The translations under genes and the position numbers were made by a program. Positions 55,111 through 64,000 of a stretch of 64,000 nucleotides of DNA are shown here, piece by piece (position 1 is the first letter of the stretch; each line of letters begins with the position of its first letter). This DNA comes from Mycobacterium gallinarum. Lineage in GTDB: Bacteria > Actinomycetota > Actinomycetes > Mycobacteriales > Mycobacteriaceae. A model generated the notes under the pieces. It saw only the letters and a program-made list of their open reading frames with translations. It did not search any database and was not told the DNA's origin. Where the stretch lies: positions 5,828,001 to 5,892,000 of the forward strand of contig NZ_AP022601.1 of the NCBI RefSeq assembly GCF_010726765.1, in the 5' to 3' direction.

Positions 55111-56559
55111 CTAGCCCGTGCTGGCCGCAGCCTTGCGGGGACGCCGACGACGCCTGCGCCGTGGCGCACCGTCACTGCCCGCCTCGGCCTCGGGCGAGCC
55201 GGTCTCGGCCGGCGCCGCAGGGGAGTGTCCACCGACCGGCTCCCCGCCGCGGGTGCGCCGACGGTTGCGGTTGCGGACGGGACGATCGGCCTTCTTCTCG
55301 GCGGGCGGACGCTTGGCAGCACGATCTTTGTGCGGTTCGCCGATGGCGCCGGCGGCCTCGGCGGGGATGTTCAGCTCTTCGTACAGGTGCGGGGAGCTCG
55401 AGTACGTTTCGGCGGGGTCGGGGGTGTTCAGCCCGAGCGCCTTGTCGATCATCGTCCAGCGGGGCAACTCGTCCCAGTCGACCAGCGTGACCGCGATACC
55501 CGTCTTGCCAGCGCGGCCGGTGCGGCCGATGCGGTGCACGTAGGCCTGCTCGTCCTCGGGGATCTGGTAGTTGATCACGTGGGTGATGTCGTCGATGTCG
55601 ATACCGCGGGCGGCGACATCGGTGGCGACGAGTACGTCGACGTCACCGGTGCGGAACGCCTTGAGCGACTTCTCGCGGGCACCCTGGCCGAGATCGCCGT
55701 GCACCGCGCCGACCTTGAAGCCGCGCTCGGCGAGTTCGTCGGACACCTTCTGGGCGGTGCGCTTGGTCCTGGTGAAGATCATCGTGGCGCCGCGGCCTTC
55801 GGCCTGCAGAATGCGGGCGACCATCTCGATCTTGTCCAGTGCGTGCGCGCGATAGGCGAACTGCTCGGTGGTGTCGTGGGTGGCCGCCGAATGCGGGGCC
55901 TCGGCGCGGATGTGCGTCGGCTGGTTCATGAACGTGCGTGCCAGCGTGATGATCGGGTCCGGCATGGTCGCCGAGAACAGCATGGCCTGCCGTTCGCTCG
56001 GGATCTGACGCAGGATGCGCTCGATGTCGGGCAGGAAGCCCAGGTCGAGCATCTCGTCGGCCTCATCGAGTACCAGCATCGAAAGCCCGCCCAGTTGCAG
56101 GTGACCCTGCTGCGCGAGGTCGAGCAGACGGCCCGGCGTGCCCACCACCACGTCGACACCCTTCTGCAGGGCCTCGATCTGGGGTTCGTAGGGCCTACCG
56201 CCGTAGATGGAGGTGACGGTCAGCTTGCGGTCGCCGACGGTGAGGTACTTGGCGGCGATTTCGAGGTCGCTGAACACCTGCAGGCAGAGCTCGCGGGTGG
56301 GGACGACGACCAGTGCGCGCGGAATGCCGGACAGCTCGCGGTCGGGGTCGGTGGTGATCCGCTGCAGCAGCGGGACACCGAACGCGAGCGTTTTGCCCAT
56401 ACCGGTGCGGGCCTGGCCGATGAGATCATCGCCTGCCAGCGCCATCGGCATGGTGAGTTCTTGGATAGCAAACGGGTGTTCCTTGCCGTCCTCGGAAAGT
56501 GCGCGCACGATTTCGTCGCGGACTCCGAGCTCAGCAAAGGTTGGATTGAGATGTGTCAT
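55111..56559 (-). CDS. rhlE: DEAD-box RNA helicase RhlE-like
   Basis: A 482-residue ATP-dependent RNA helicase. Motifs in order are: Q motif (HPFAIQELTMPMAL), I (ARTGMGKT), Ia (VPTRELCLQV), II (LVLDEADEMLD), III (FSATMPDP), IV (MIFTRTKRTA), V (VLVATDVAARGIDI) and VI (YVHRIGRTGRAGK). The C-terminal 110 residues are basic and low-complexity (RNRNRRRTRGGEP, PRRRRRRRPRKAA), a typical RNA-binding tail. ATG 56559 starts MTHLNPTFAELGV; longer in-frame starts add a sequence with no helicase similarity. Confidence 0.93.
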   Translation of the reverse strand: MTHLNPTFAELGVRDEIVRALSEDGKEHPFAIQELTMPMALAGDDLIGQARTGMGKTLAFGVPLLQRITTDPDRELSGIPRALVVVPTRELCLQVFSDLEIAAKYLTVGDRKLTVTSIYGGRPYEPQIEALQKGVDVVVGTPGRLLDLAQQGHLQLGGLSMLVLDEADEMLDLGFLPDIERILRQIPSERQAMLFSATMPDPIITLARTFMNQPTHIRAEAPHSAATHDTTEQFAYRAHALDKIEMVARILQAEGRGATMIFTRTKRTAQKVSDELAERGFKVGAVHGDLGQGAREKSLKAFRTGDVDVLVATDVAARGIDIDDITHVINYQIPEDEQAYVHRIGRTGRAGKTGIAVTLVDWDELPRWTMIDKALGLNTPDPAETYSSSPHLYEELNIPAEAAGAIGEPHKDRAAKRPPAEKKADRPVRNRNRRRTRGGEPVGGHSPAAPAETGSPEAEAGSDGAPRRRRRRRPRKAAASTG

Positions 56560-56802
56560 ACGCTGGGGGCTCAGCCTTTCGATTATCGATTCCTCATGGC
56601 GTCCACGCGCGCACGAGTTCGACGAAGCTTTGCCGGGGCCCTGCGCTGAGGTAGGCGGGCCGACTGCGTGCACGCACATTTCTTAGGTAGCGACGTGGTC
56701 TTTTCGACCCTGACTCGAGCATTTCAAGCCGCTGCCTGCATCCATGATAGCTGGCCGGGTTCGCCGTGAGAGCGACTGGCGGCCGGCGATTAGAGTTGGG
56801 CC

Positions 56803-57129
56803 ATGACTGCCCCCAAGTCTCCGGCACCGCCTGCGGCCACTTCCGAGCAGCTGACGGACTCGGTGAGCTCGGGTGTGTCGGCCGACCATCCCGGTGTCAA
56901 CGAGCTGTTCGCGCTGCTGGCATACGGCGAGGTGGCGGCGTTCTACCGACTGACCGACGAAGCGCGGATGGCGCCCAACCTGCGGGGCCGCATCAATATG
57001 GCCAGCATGGCCGCCGCGGAGATGAACCACTACGAGGTACTGCGCGACTCGCTGGAGCGCCGGGGCGTCGACGTCGTGCCCGCGATGACGAAATACGCAT
57101 CGGCTCTTGAGAATTACCACCGGGGTTGA
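56803..57129 (+). CDS. Ferritin-like protein, N-terminal half (gene split by frame change)
   Basis: A 108-residue product equal to the first half of a ferritin-like/MiaE-type four-helix protein that is one gene in M. tuberculosis (Rv3210c, about 230 residues). It carries the first metal-ligand set: Glu43 in LLAYGEVAAFYRL and Glu73/His76 in MAAAEMNHYEVL. The frame ends at TGA 57127-57129 right after SALENYHRG, and the rest of the protein continues in another frame from TTG 57126. The ATG 56803 has no strong ribosome site. Either a real split gene, a frameshift mutation or a one-base sequencing gap in CGGGGTTG. Confidence 0.8.
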   Translation: MTAPKSPAPPAATSEQLTDSVSSGVSADHPGVNELFALLAYGEVAAFYRLTDEARMAPNLRGRINMASMAAAEMNHYEVLRDSLERRGVDVVPAMTKYASALENYHRG

Positions 57130-57521
57130 CCACCCCCAGCACGTGGCTGGAAGCGCTCGTCAAGACATATGTCGGCGACGCGCTGGCCGCCGATTTCTAT
57201 CTCGAGATCGCGACGTCGTTACCCACCGAGGTCGCCGACGTGGTGCGCGCGGTGCTGTCGGAAACCGGCCATTCGCAGTTCGTCGTCGCCGAGGTGCAGG
57301 CCGCCGTGACGGCGAGCCAGAAGCAGCGCCACAGGCTGGCTTTGTGGTCGCGCCGGTTGCTGGGCGAGGCGATCACCCAGGCTCAGTATGTGCTGGCCGA
57401 TCACGACGAACTCGTTGACCTCGTCATGACGAGCGGCGAGGGTCTGACCCAGATGACCGAGTTCTTCGACCGCCTCCAGCGCACCCACATGTCCCGGATG
57501 CAAGAGCTGGGCCTGGCCTGA
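57126..57521 (+). CDS. Ferritin-like protein, C-terminal half
   Basis: A 131-residue reading frame beginning at TTG 57126 (MTTPSTWLEALVKTYVGDAL), overlapping the first half by four bases (TTGA), so it could be made by re-initiation. It holds the second ligand set: a carboxylate in DALAADFYLEIA and Glu46/His49 in LSETGHSQFVV, followed by two more helices (RLALWSRRLLGEAITQAQY, EFFDRLQRTHMSRMQEL). Neither half alone provides a complete di-metal site, but together they would. Conservation of codon bias in both frames suggests recent or functional splitting. Confidence 0.8.
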   Translation: MTTPSTWLEALVKTYVGDALAADFYLEIATSLPTEVADVVRAVLSETGHSQFVVAEVQAAVTASQKQRHRLALWSRRLLGEAITQAQYVLADHDELVDLVMTSGEGLTQMTEFFDRLQRTHMSRMQELGLA

Positions 57522-57524
57522 CCG

Positions 57525-58256
57525 CTACTGGGTGCAGTTGGCGATCATCGTGTTGTTGCTCTGCACGGCGACCAGGGTGCCCGACGCGTCGTAGATGCCG
57601 CAGTTGAGCTGGCCGCCCACGCTGGTCGCGGTGACCGACTTCAGCTCGACACCCGGGTCCAACACGACGGTCTTCGCCCACGGCAGCGCGACGTTGACCT
57701 CGGTCTGCAGCGCGCCCTGCTGATCGGTGTAGATGACGGTGACGAGGTCGAGCAGGGGGCGGTTGCCCGTCACGCGGTAGGTGATCGTGCGCGGCGACAC
57801 CGCCGGTGCGGCCGCCGGCGGCGGCGCAACGGGGGCGGCGATCTCGGGTTGCGGGGCCGCAACGGTGGCTTCCGCGGTCGGGCTCACGGTCGTGACAGTC
57901 TCGGCAGGCAGCGATGGCGCCGCGACCGCGGGCGCTGATGTGGCCGGGGCCGAGGTGGCGGTCGGGGCCGACGAGGTTCCGGTGGCCGATACCGGACCGC
58001 TGTCGCCGCCGCCGAGGATGATGCCCGTCGTGCCGATGGCGATGAACAGGATCAACCCGGCGATGCCGGCGACCCACATCCACTTCCGGTCGATGCTCTC
58101 CTCGTCGTACTCGATGACGTCGGTGTAGTCGTCGTCGTCCGGGTAATCCAGCAGCCCGTTGTATTCGATATCGCCGGCATCGTCGCCGGCGTACACGGGG
58201 ATCTGCTCGGTCGGTGTCAGAGAATACGGAGAATGAGCGGTATAAGGCCTGTTCAT
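57525..58256 (-). CDS. Membrane-anchored MmpS-like protein (Rv3209-like)
   Basis: A 243-residue protein: a long acidic cytoplasmic N-terminus (YNGLLDYPDDDDYTDVIEYD), one transmembrane helix (KWMWVAGIAGLILFIAIGTT, about residues 59-78), a Thr/Ala/Pro-rich linker, and a C-terminal extracellular MmpS-like beta-domain (TITYRVTGNRPLLDLVTVIY, LPWAKTVVLDPGVELKSVTA) with two cysteines (LNCGIYD and IANCTQ). MmpS proteins assist MmpL lipid exporters, but no MmpL gene is nearby, so the role is uncertain. ATG 58256. Confidence 0.82.
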   Translation of the reverse strand: MNRPYTAHSPYSLTPTEQIPVYAGDDAGDIEYNGLLDYPDDDDYTDVIEYDEESIDRKWMWVAGIAGLILFIAIGTTGIILGGGDSGPVSATGTSSAPTATSAPATSAPAVAAPSLPAETVTTVSPTAEATVAAPQPEIAAPVAPPPAAAPAVSPRTITYRVTGNRPLLDLVTVIYTDQQGALQTEVNVALPWAKTVVLDPGVELKSVTATSVGGQLNCGIYDASGTLVAVQSNNTMIANCTQ

Positions 58257-58530
58257 ATGAGGTTCCCAGGTTGTCTCGTCATGTACCGGGCCGATGCTAT
58301 CGAGGCACAAGTGACAGATGAGGTTTCACGCCGGTGTGTACGGTCACGGTCCGGACTCGGTTGGGTCGCCGTTCTGCACGGGGTCCGACTCCGTCGCGAA
58401 ATGCGCTTCGCTGACCGCGAACTCACCGGCGGGGCATCGGCGTGGACGCGTCCACTAGCCTTGAGGCAGGTTCTTCGAGGGTTTCTCGAGCAACACGGCA
58501 GTTATGGCAGAGACGGAAAGGGTTCACAGC

Positions 58531-60639
<2,109 letters not shown>

Positions 60640-60738
60640 GCTTCGATCGTCCAGCGCCTTGCGGGAAGCCTCGCGATGCATTCGCTGTTGTGGAATGTGC
60701 CTATTGTTGGGGCAGCACAGCCAATCAAGGAGCATTCG

Positions 60739-61917
60739 GTGACGACAGCGTTGCCGCCGCTGGTAGAACCGGCGGCCGAACTCACGCGTGAAGAGGTGCA
60801 GCGCTACAGCCGCCACCTCATCATTCCGGACCTCGGTCTGGACGGGCAGAAGCGGCTCAAGAACGCCAAGGTGCTCGTCATCGGCGCGGGCGGGCTGGGT
60901 TCGCCGACCTTGCTGTACCTGGCCGCCGCCGGGGTGGGAAAGATCGGGATCGTCGAGTTCGACGTGGTCGACGAATCGAACCTGCAACGTCAGATCATCC
61001 ACGGCCAGTCCGATATCGGCCGGTCGAAGGCCGAAAGCGCGCGCGATTCCATCCTCGAGGTCAACCCGCTGGTCGAGGTGCACCTGCACGAGTTTCGGCT
61101 CGAGCCGGACAACGCCGTCGAACTCTTCGAGCAGTACGACCTGATCCTCGACGGCACCGACAACTTCGCCACCCGCTATCTGGTCAACGACGCCGCGGTG
61201 CTGGCGGGCAAGCCGTACGTCTGGGGCTCGATCTACCGGTTCGAGGGTCAGGTATCGGTCTTCTGGGAGGACGCGCCCGACGGGTTGGGCCTGAACTACC
61301 GCGACCTGTACCCCGAGCCGCCGCCGCCGGGGATGGTGCCGTCCTGCGCCGAGGGCGGCGTGCTGGGCATTCTGTGCGCGTCCATCGCCTCGGTGATGGG
61401 CACCGAGGCCATCAAGCTGATCACGGGCATCGGTGAGCCATTGCTCGGCCGGCTGATGGTGTACGACGCACTCGACATGACGTATCGCACGATCAAGATC
61501 CGCAAGGACCCGGCCATCCCGAAGATCACCGAGCTCATCGACTACGAGGAGTTCTGCGGCGTGGTGTCCGAGGCTGCGGCCGAGGCCGCTGCCGACTCCA
61601 CGATCACCCCGCGTGAACTGCGTGAGCTGTTGGACACCGGCAAACCGCTGGCGCTGATCGACGTGCGCGAACCCGTCGAATGGGACATCAACCACATCGA
61701 GGGCGCTGAGCTGATCCCCAAGGGTGCGTTTGAAACGGGTGAAGCACTTTCCAAACTGCAGGTGGACCGCACCCCGGTGTTCTACTGCAAGACCGGCGTG
61801 CGCTCGGCCGAGGTGCTGGCCATCGTCAAGAAAGCCGGCTTCTCCGACGCGAAGCACGTGCAGGGCGGCATCGTCGCCTGGGGAAAGCAACTCGAACCCG
61901 ACATGGTGATGTACTAA
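60739..61917 (+). CDS. moeZ: MoeZ/MoeB1 adenylyltransferase-sulfurtransferase
   Basis: Activates sulfur-carrier proteins (MoaD, CysO, ThiS types) for molybdopterin, cysteine and thiamine synthesis. The 392-residue protein has an E1-like N-terminal domain with VLVIGAGGLGSPTLLYLAA, the Cys in GMVPSCAEGGVLG, and a C-terminal rhodanese domain with active Cys in FYCKTGVRSAEVL. AAGGAG precedes GTG 60739 (VTTALPPLVEP), giving the same length as M. tuberculosis MoeZ. The preceding in-frame start at 60676 is unlikely. Confidence 0.95.
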   Translation: MTTALPPLVEPAAELTREEVQRYSRHLIIPDLGLDGQKRLKNAKVLVIGAGGLGSPTLLYLAAAGVGKIGIVEFDVVDESNLQRQIIHGQSDIGRSKAESARDSILEVNPLVEVHLHEFRLEPDNAVELFEQYDLILDGTDNFATRYLVNDAAVLAGKPYVWGSIYRFEGQVSVFWEDAPDGLGLNYRDLYPEPPPPGMVPSCAEGGVLGILCASIASVMGTEAIKLITGIGEPLLGRLMVYDALDMTYRTIKIRKDPAIPKITELIDYEEFCGVVSEAAAEAAADSTITPRELRELLDTGKPLALIDVREPVEWDINHIEGAELIPKGAFETGEALSKLQVDRTPVFYCKTGVRSAEVLAIVKKAGFSDAKHVQGGIVAWGKQLEPDMVMY

Positions 61918-61953
61918 CGGCCCGTTTGCCCGACCTGCGCTTACGCTGATGCG

Positions 61954-62808
61954 GTGAGTGTCGAGCAACCGCCCGATCATGTGCTGGCGGGGTTCGGGTT
62001 GAGCGGAGTTCAACCTGTGCCGCTCGGGTCGAGCTGGGAGGGCGGCTGGCGCTGCGGTGAGGTCGTGCTGTCGATGGTCGCCGACCACGCGCGTGCAGCA
62101 TGGTCGGCCAAGGTGCGCGAGACCCTGTTCGTCGACGGTGTGCGCCTGGCCAGGCCCGTGCGCTCGACCGACGGCCGGTACGTGGTGGCGGGCTGGCGCG
62201 CCGACACCTTCGTCGCGGGGACCCCGGAGCCGCGTCACGACGAAGTGGTGTCTGCGGCCGTGCGGCTGCACGAGGCGACGGCCAAGCTCGAGCGTCCGCG
62301 TTTCCTGACTCAGCCGCCGGTGGCGCCGTGGGCCGACGTCGACGTGTTCATCGCCGCCGACCGGGCCGCATGGGAAGAGCGTCCCCTGCACTCACTGCCG
62401 CCGGGTGCGCGGGTGTCGCCCGGGTCTGCGGACGGCCAAAAGTCCGTTGAGCTGATCGGTCAGTTGGCCGCGCTGCGCAGGCCGACCAAGAGTCCCAGCC
62501 AGCTGGTCCACGGAGACCTCTACGGCACAGTGCTTTTCGCCGGTACGGCGGCCCCGGGGATCACCGACATCACGCCGTATTGGCGGCCGGCACCGTGGGC
62601 GGCCGGAGTGGTGGTCGTCGACGCGTTGTCATGGGGTGAGGCCGACGACGGGCTCATCGAACGGTGGAGCCCACTGCCGGAATGGCCACAGATGTTGTTG
62701 CGCGCGTTGATGTTCCGTCTCGCGGTCCACGCGCTGCATCCGCGGTCGACGGCCGCGGCGTTTCCAGGCCTGGCACGCACAGCCGCGTTGGTGCGCCTGG
62801 TCCTCTGA
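61954..62808 (+). CDS. TIGR02569-type actinobacterial kinase-like protein (Rv3205c-like)
   Basis: A 284-residue cytoplasmic protein distantly related to aminoglycoside/choline phosphotransferases: LVHGDLYGTVLFAG resembles the HGDLxxxN catalytic loop, but the Asn that binds magnesium is Thr here, so kinase activity is uncertain. It starts VSVEQPPDHVLAGFGLSGVQ (GTG 61954) and has WGEADDGLIERWSPLPEW, where the second acidic motif would be. It lies 36 bases after moeZ, as in other mycobacteria. Its end is followed by a palindromic element. Confidence 0.75.
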   Translation: MSVEQPPDHVLAGFGLSGVQPVPLGSSWEGGWRCGEVVLSMVADHARAAWSAKVRETLFVDGVRLARPVRSTDGRYVVAGWRADTFVAGTPEPRHDEVVSAAVRLHEATAKLERPRFLTQPPVAPWADVDVFIAADRAAWEERPLHSLPPGARVSPGSADGQKSVELIGQLAALRRPTKSPSQLVHGDLYGTVLFAGTAAPGITDITPYWRPAPWAAGVVVVDALSWGEADDGLIERWSPLPEWPQMLLRALMFRLAVHALHPRSTAAAFPGLARTAALVRLVL

Positions 62809-62818
62809 CTCCAGCGCC

Positions 62819-62880
62819 GCCGAACGTGGGTTACCCGCACACGAAATGCGGCTTTGGCGTGCCATAACTCCACACTCGGC
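62819..62880. repeat. Interspersed palindromic element (copy 2, one arm diverged)
   Basis: Left arm GCCGAACGTGGGTTACCCGCAC begins at 62819; its 62821-62840 part is identical to copy 1 (44968) except one base. The right arm (62859-62880, GTGCCATAACTCCACACTCG with GC after) matches only 14 of 22 positions when reversed. The spacer is 18 bases as in copy 1. It fills the gap between the kinase-like gene and the alkyltransferase-like gene. Confidence 0.65.
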
Positions 62881-62884
62881 GCAC

Positions 62885-63181
62885 TCAGAACTCGTGACGC
62901 ACCTCGCGCAACGGGATCCGTCCGTCCTCGGCCAGCACACCTTCGGCCCTCAGCAACTCCAACTGCTGGGTGGTCAGGTGTGGTGCCGGGCGTCCCGACG
63001 CGCGGATCACGCGATGCCAGGGCAGATCCGACGAATCGGTGCGCATGATCCAGCCGACGATCCGGGGGCTGGAAAGGCCCGCGACGTCGGCGATGTCGCC
63101 GTAGGTCGATACGCGTCCAGGCGGGATGGACGCCACGAGGGCACGCACGGTCTCGACCTGTTCGTCGGTGATGGCCGCCAT
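62885..63181 (-). CDS. Alkyltransferase-like protein (ATL, MGMT family)
   Basis: A 98-residue DNA repair protein related to the C-terminal domain of O6-alkylguanine methyltransferases. The usual acceptor motif PCHRV is PWHRVI here: Cys replaced by Trp, as in alkyltransferase-like proteins that flag bulky O6-alkylguanine lesions for nucleotide excision repair without transferring the alkyl group. The DNA-binding part is VSTYGDIADVAGLSSPRIVG with WIMR. ATG 63181 is used. The gene starts immediately after the stop of the lipV-type gene on the same strand (adjacent, no gap), so they form one unit. Confidence 0.9.
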   Translation of the reverse strand: MAAITDEQVETVRALVASIPPGRVSTYGDIADVAGLSSPRIVGWIMRTDSSDLPWHRVIRASGRPAPHLTTQQLELLRAEGVLAEDGRIPLREVRHEF

Positions 63182-63946
63182 CTACCCGAGGGCCTTGCGG
63201 ATCACCGCCGCCGTCTCGACGGGGAGCGCTTGGGCGACCATGTGATCGCAGTCGAAGTCCATGAGCGTGAGGTCGCGTTCGGGTGCGAGTCCGGTGATCA
63301 GATCATCGGTGACATACGGCGGGCTGGTCCTGCTCGCCCGGACCAGCGTGGTGGGAATAGTACTGAGCGGGAACGCGATTGGCCGGGCCAGCTCGCTCCA
63401 GTACGACATCATCGCCGGGATGCTGATGCGCCAGCCGACGCGCCCGTTGGCCTGCTCGACGAGGTGCTCGTCGAGTTCGCGATCCAGTTCCTCGGCGTCC
63501 ACGTCACCCCACGAACCGTAGGCCTTCTCGTCGCGCGCCTCGGCACGATCGGTGTAGTCGGGTGAAGCCAGCATGTCGTCGGCGATGTCGCGCATCCAGC
63601 CGCCGTCCAGGCCCACCGCGGGGTCGAGCAGCACCAGCGCGGACACCAGATCCGGACGGGACGCAGCCAGGGCCAGTGCCACGGCGCCGCCGAACGAATG
63701 CCCGACGACCACGGTTGGAGCGTCGAGCAGCGCGGCCAGTGCCGCGACGTTGGCGTCGATGGTCCAGGGTGCGGCCCATGACGAGCGGCCGTGGCCCAGC
63801 AGGTCCGGTGCGGTGACCGCGAATTGGGCCAGGTGCCGCGTGGCCAGGGTCTGCCACCGTTGCCCGTGGCCGGTCAAGCCGTGAACGGCGAGGACCTGTG
63901 CCGGACCCGACGGGCCGTAGCGGTGCAGGTGCAGTGGTTCACTCAC
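63182..63946 (-). CDS. lipV: Alpha/beta hydrolase, LipV-like lipase/esterase
   Basis: A 254-residue serine hydrolase without signal peptide. The oxyanion/His-Gly segment is VLAVHGLTGHGQRWQTLATR, the nucleophile elbow VVVGHSFGGAVALALAA, acid likely in LLDPAVGLDGG region or DRDLTL, and His in MDFDCDHMVAQALP. Similar to M. tuberculosis LipV (Rv3203). GTG 63946 begins VSEPLHLHRYGPSG. First gene of a two-gene unit with the alkyltransferase-like gene. The 54 bases upstream, to the window end, hold the presumed promoter region and no complete gene. Confidence 0.88.
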   Translation of the reverse strand: MSEPLHLHRYGPSGPAQVLAVHGLTGHGQRWQTLATRHLAQFAVTAPDLLGHGRSSWAAPWTIDANVAALAALLDAPTVVVGHSFGGAVALALAASRPDLVSALVLLDPAVGLDGGWMRDIADDMLASPDYTDRAEARDEKAYGSWGDVDAEELDRELDEHLVEQANGRVGWRISIPAMMSYWSELARPIAFPLSTIPTTLVRASRTSPPYVTDDLITGLAPERDLTLMDFDCDHMVAQALPVETAAVIRKALG

Positions 63947-64000
63947 AGCAGTGATGCTGCCAGCCAGTCGGTGCGGATGACTTGTCGGACCCCCGTGGTG

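Overview
This window is high-GC actinobacterial chromosome from a mycobacterium, most likely a fast-growing Mycolicibacterium-type species. From start to end it runs collinear with the well-known M. tuberculosis block from fbiB/fbiA and whiB2 to the moeZ/lipV neighbourhood (remembered as about Rv3262 down to Rv3203). Mycobacterial signatures include WhiB1 and WhiB2/WhmD, MtrA-MtrB-LpqB, SecA1, AlkB-RubA-RubB, the DesA3 desaturase with its reductase, SigH-RshA, TB7.3, PdtaS, FasR and a 30-residue bL37 ribosomal protein. I saw no rRNA, tRNA, CRISPR array, insertion sequence or phage gene.

Layout. 1-6.6 kb: end of the F420 genes (fbiB, fbiA), whiB2 with an SOS-like box upstream, a degenerate zincin, a DUF3499 protein, and the mannose-phosphate operon (manB, an isomerase-like SIS protein, manA). 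6.7-13 kb: a FAD oxidoreductase, an APC permease, a TPR protein and the alkane hydroxylase operon alkB-rubA-rubB-alkX. 13-17.2 kb: sahH with a strong terminator, followed by an accessory trio (haemophore, secreted lipase, DUF899 protein). 17.3-22.2 kb: tmk and the mtrA-mtrB-lpqB envelope-signalling operon behind an unusual inverted repeat. 22.3-25.3 kb: a three-gene exported/membrane/Rieske cassette of unknown job and a DUF2252 protein. 25.3-30 kb: a ComF-like phosphoribosyltransferase, hpf and secA1. 30-37 kb: lipid genes (WS/DGAT-like protein, BCCT transporter, ferredoxin reductase and desA3); the last two share an operator.

37-45.6 kb: a small secreted peptide, rsgA, aroA, an SRAP protein, an MpaB-type oxygenase flanked by two related mini membrane proteins, a TetR regulator with its palindrome, crotonase, DUF2071, SDR and YbaK genes. 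45.5-49.3 kb: the regulatory hub sigH-rshA, bL37, TB7.3, pdtaS and whiB1. 49.4-64 kb: lipid kinase, GNAT/entC/gpm2 operon, ParA-like ATPase, a membrane-anchored propeller-like protein, an RhlE helicase, a ferritin-like gene split in two, an MmpS-like protein, TB9.4, fasR, a DUF3152 protein, moeZ, a kinase-like protein, an alkyltransferase-like protein and lipV. The last 54 bases (63947-64000) hold no complete gene.

Themes. The core is housekeeping for cell-envelope lipids and sugars (mannose donors, oleate synthesis, mtrAB-lpqB, FasR) plus stress regulation (SigH/RshA, WhiB1, WhiB2, PdtaS, HPF, SRAP). Translational coupling by 1- to 4-base start/stop overlaps is very common. The parts I consider least described are the DUF6529-Rieske cassette (22.3-24 kb), the MpaB sandwich operon (40.5-42.5 kb), the shared 15-nt-period operator in front of the desaturase genes (34.4 and 35.6 kb), the split ferritin-like gene (57.1 kb) and two related intergenic palindromes (45.0 and 62.8 kb).
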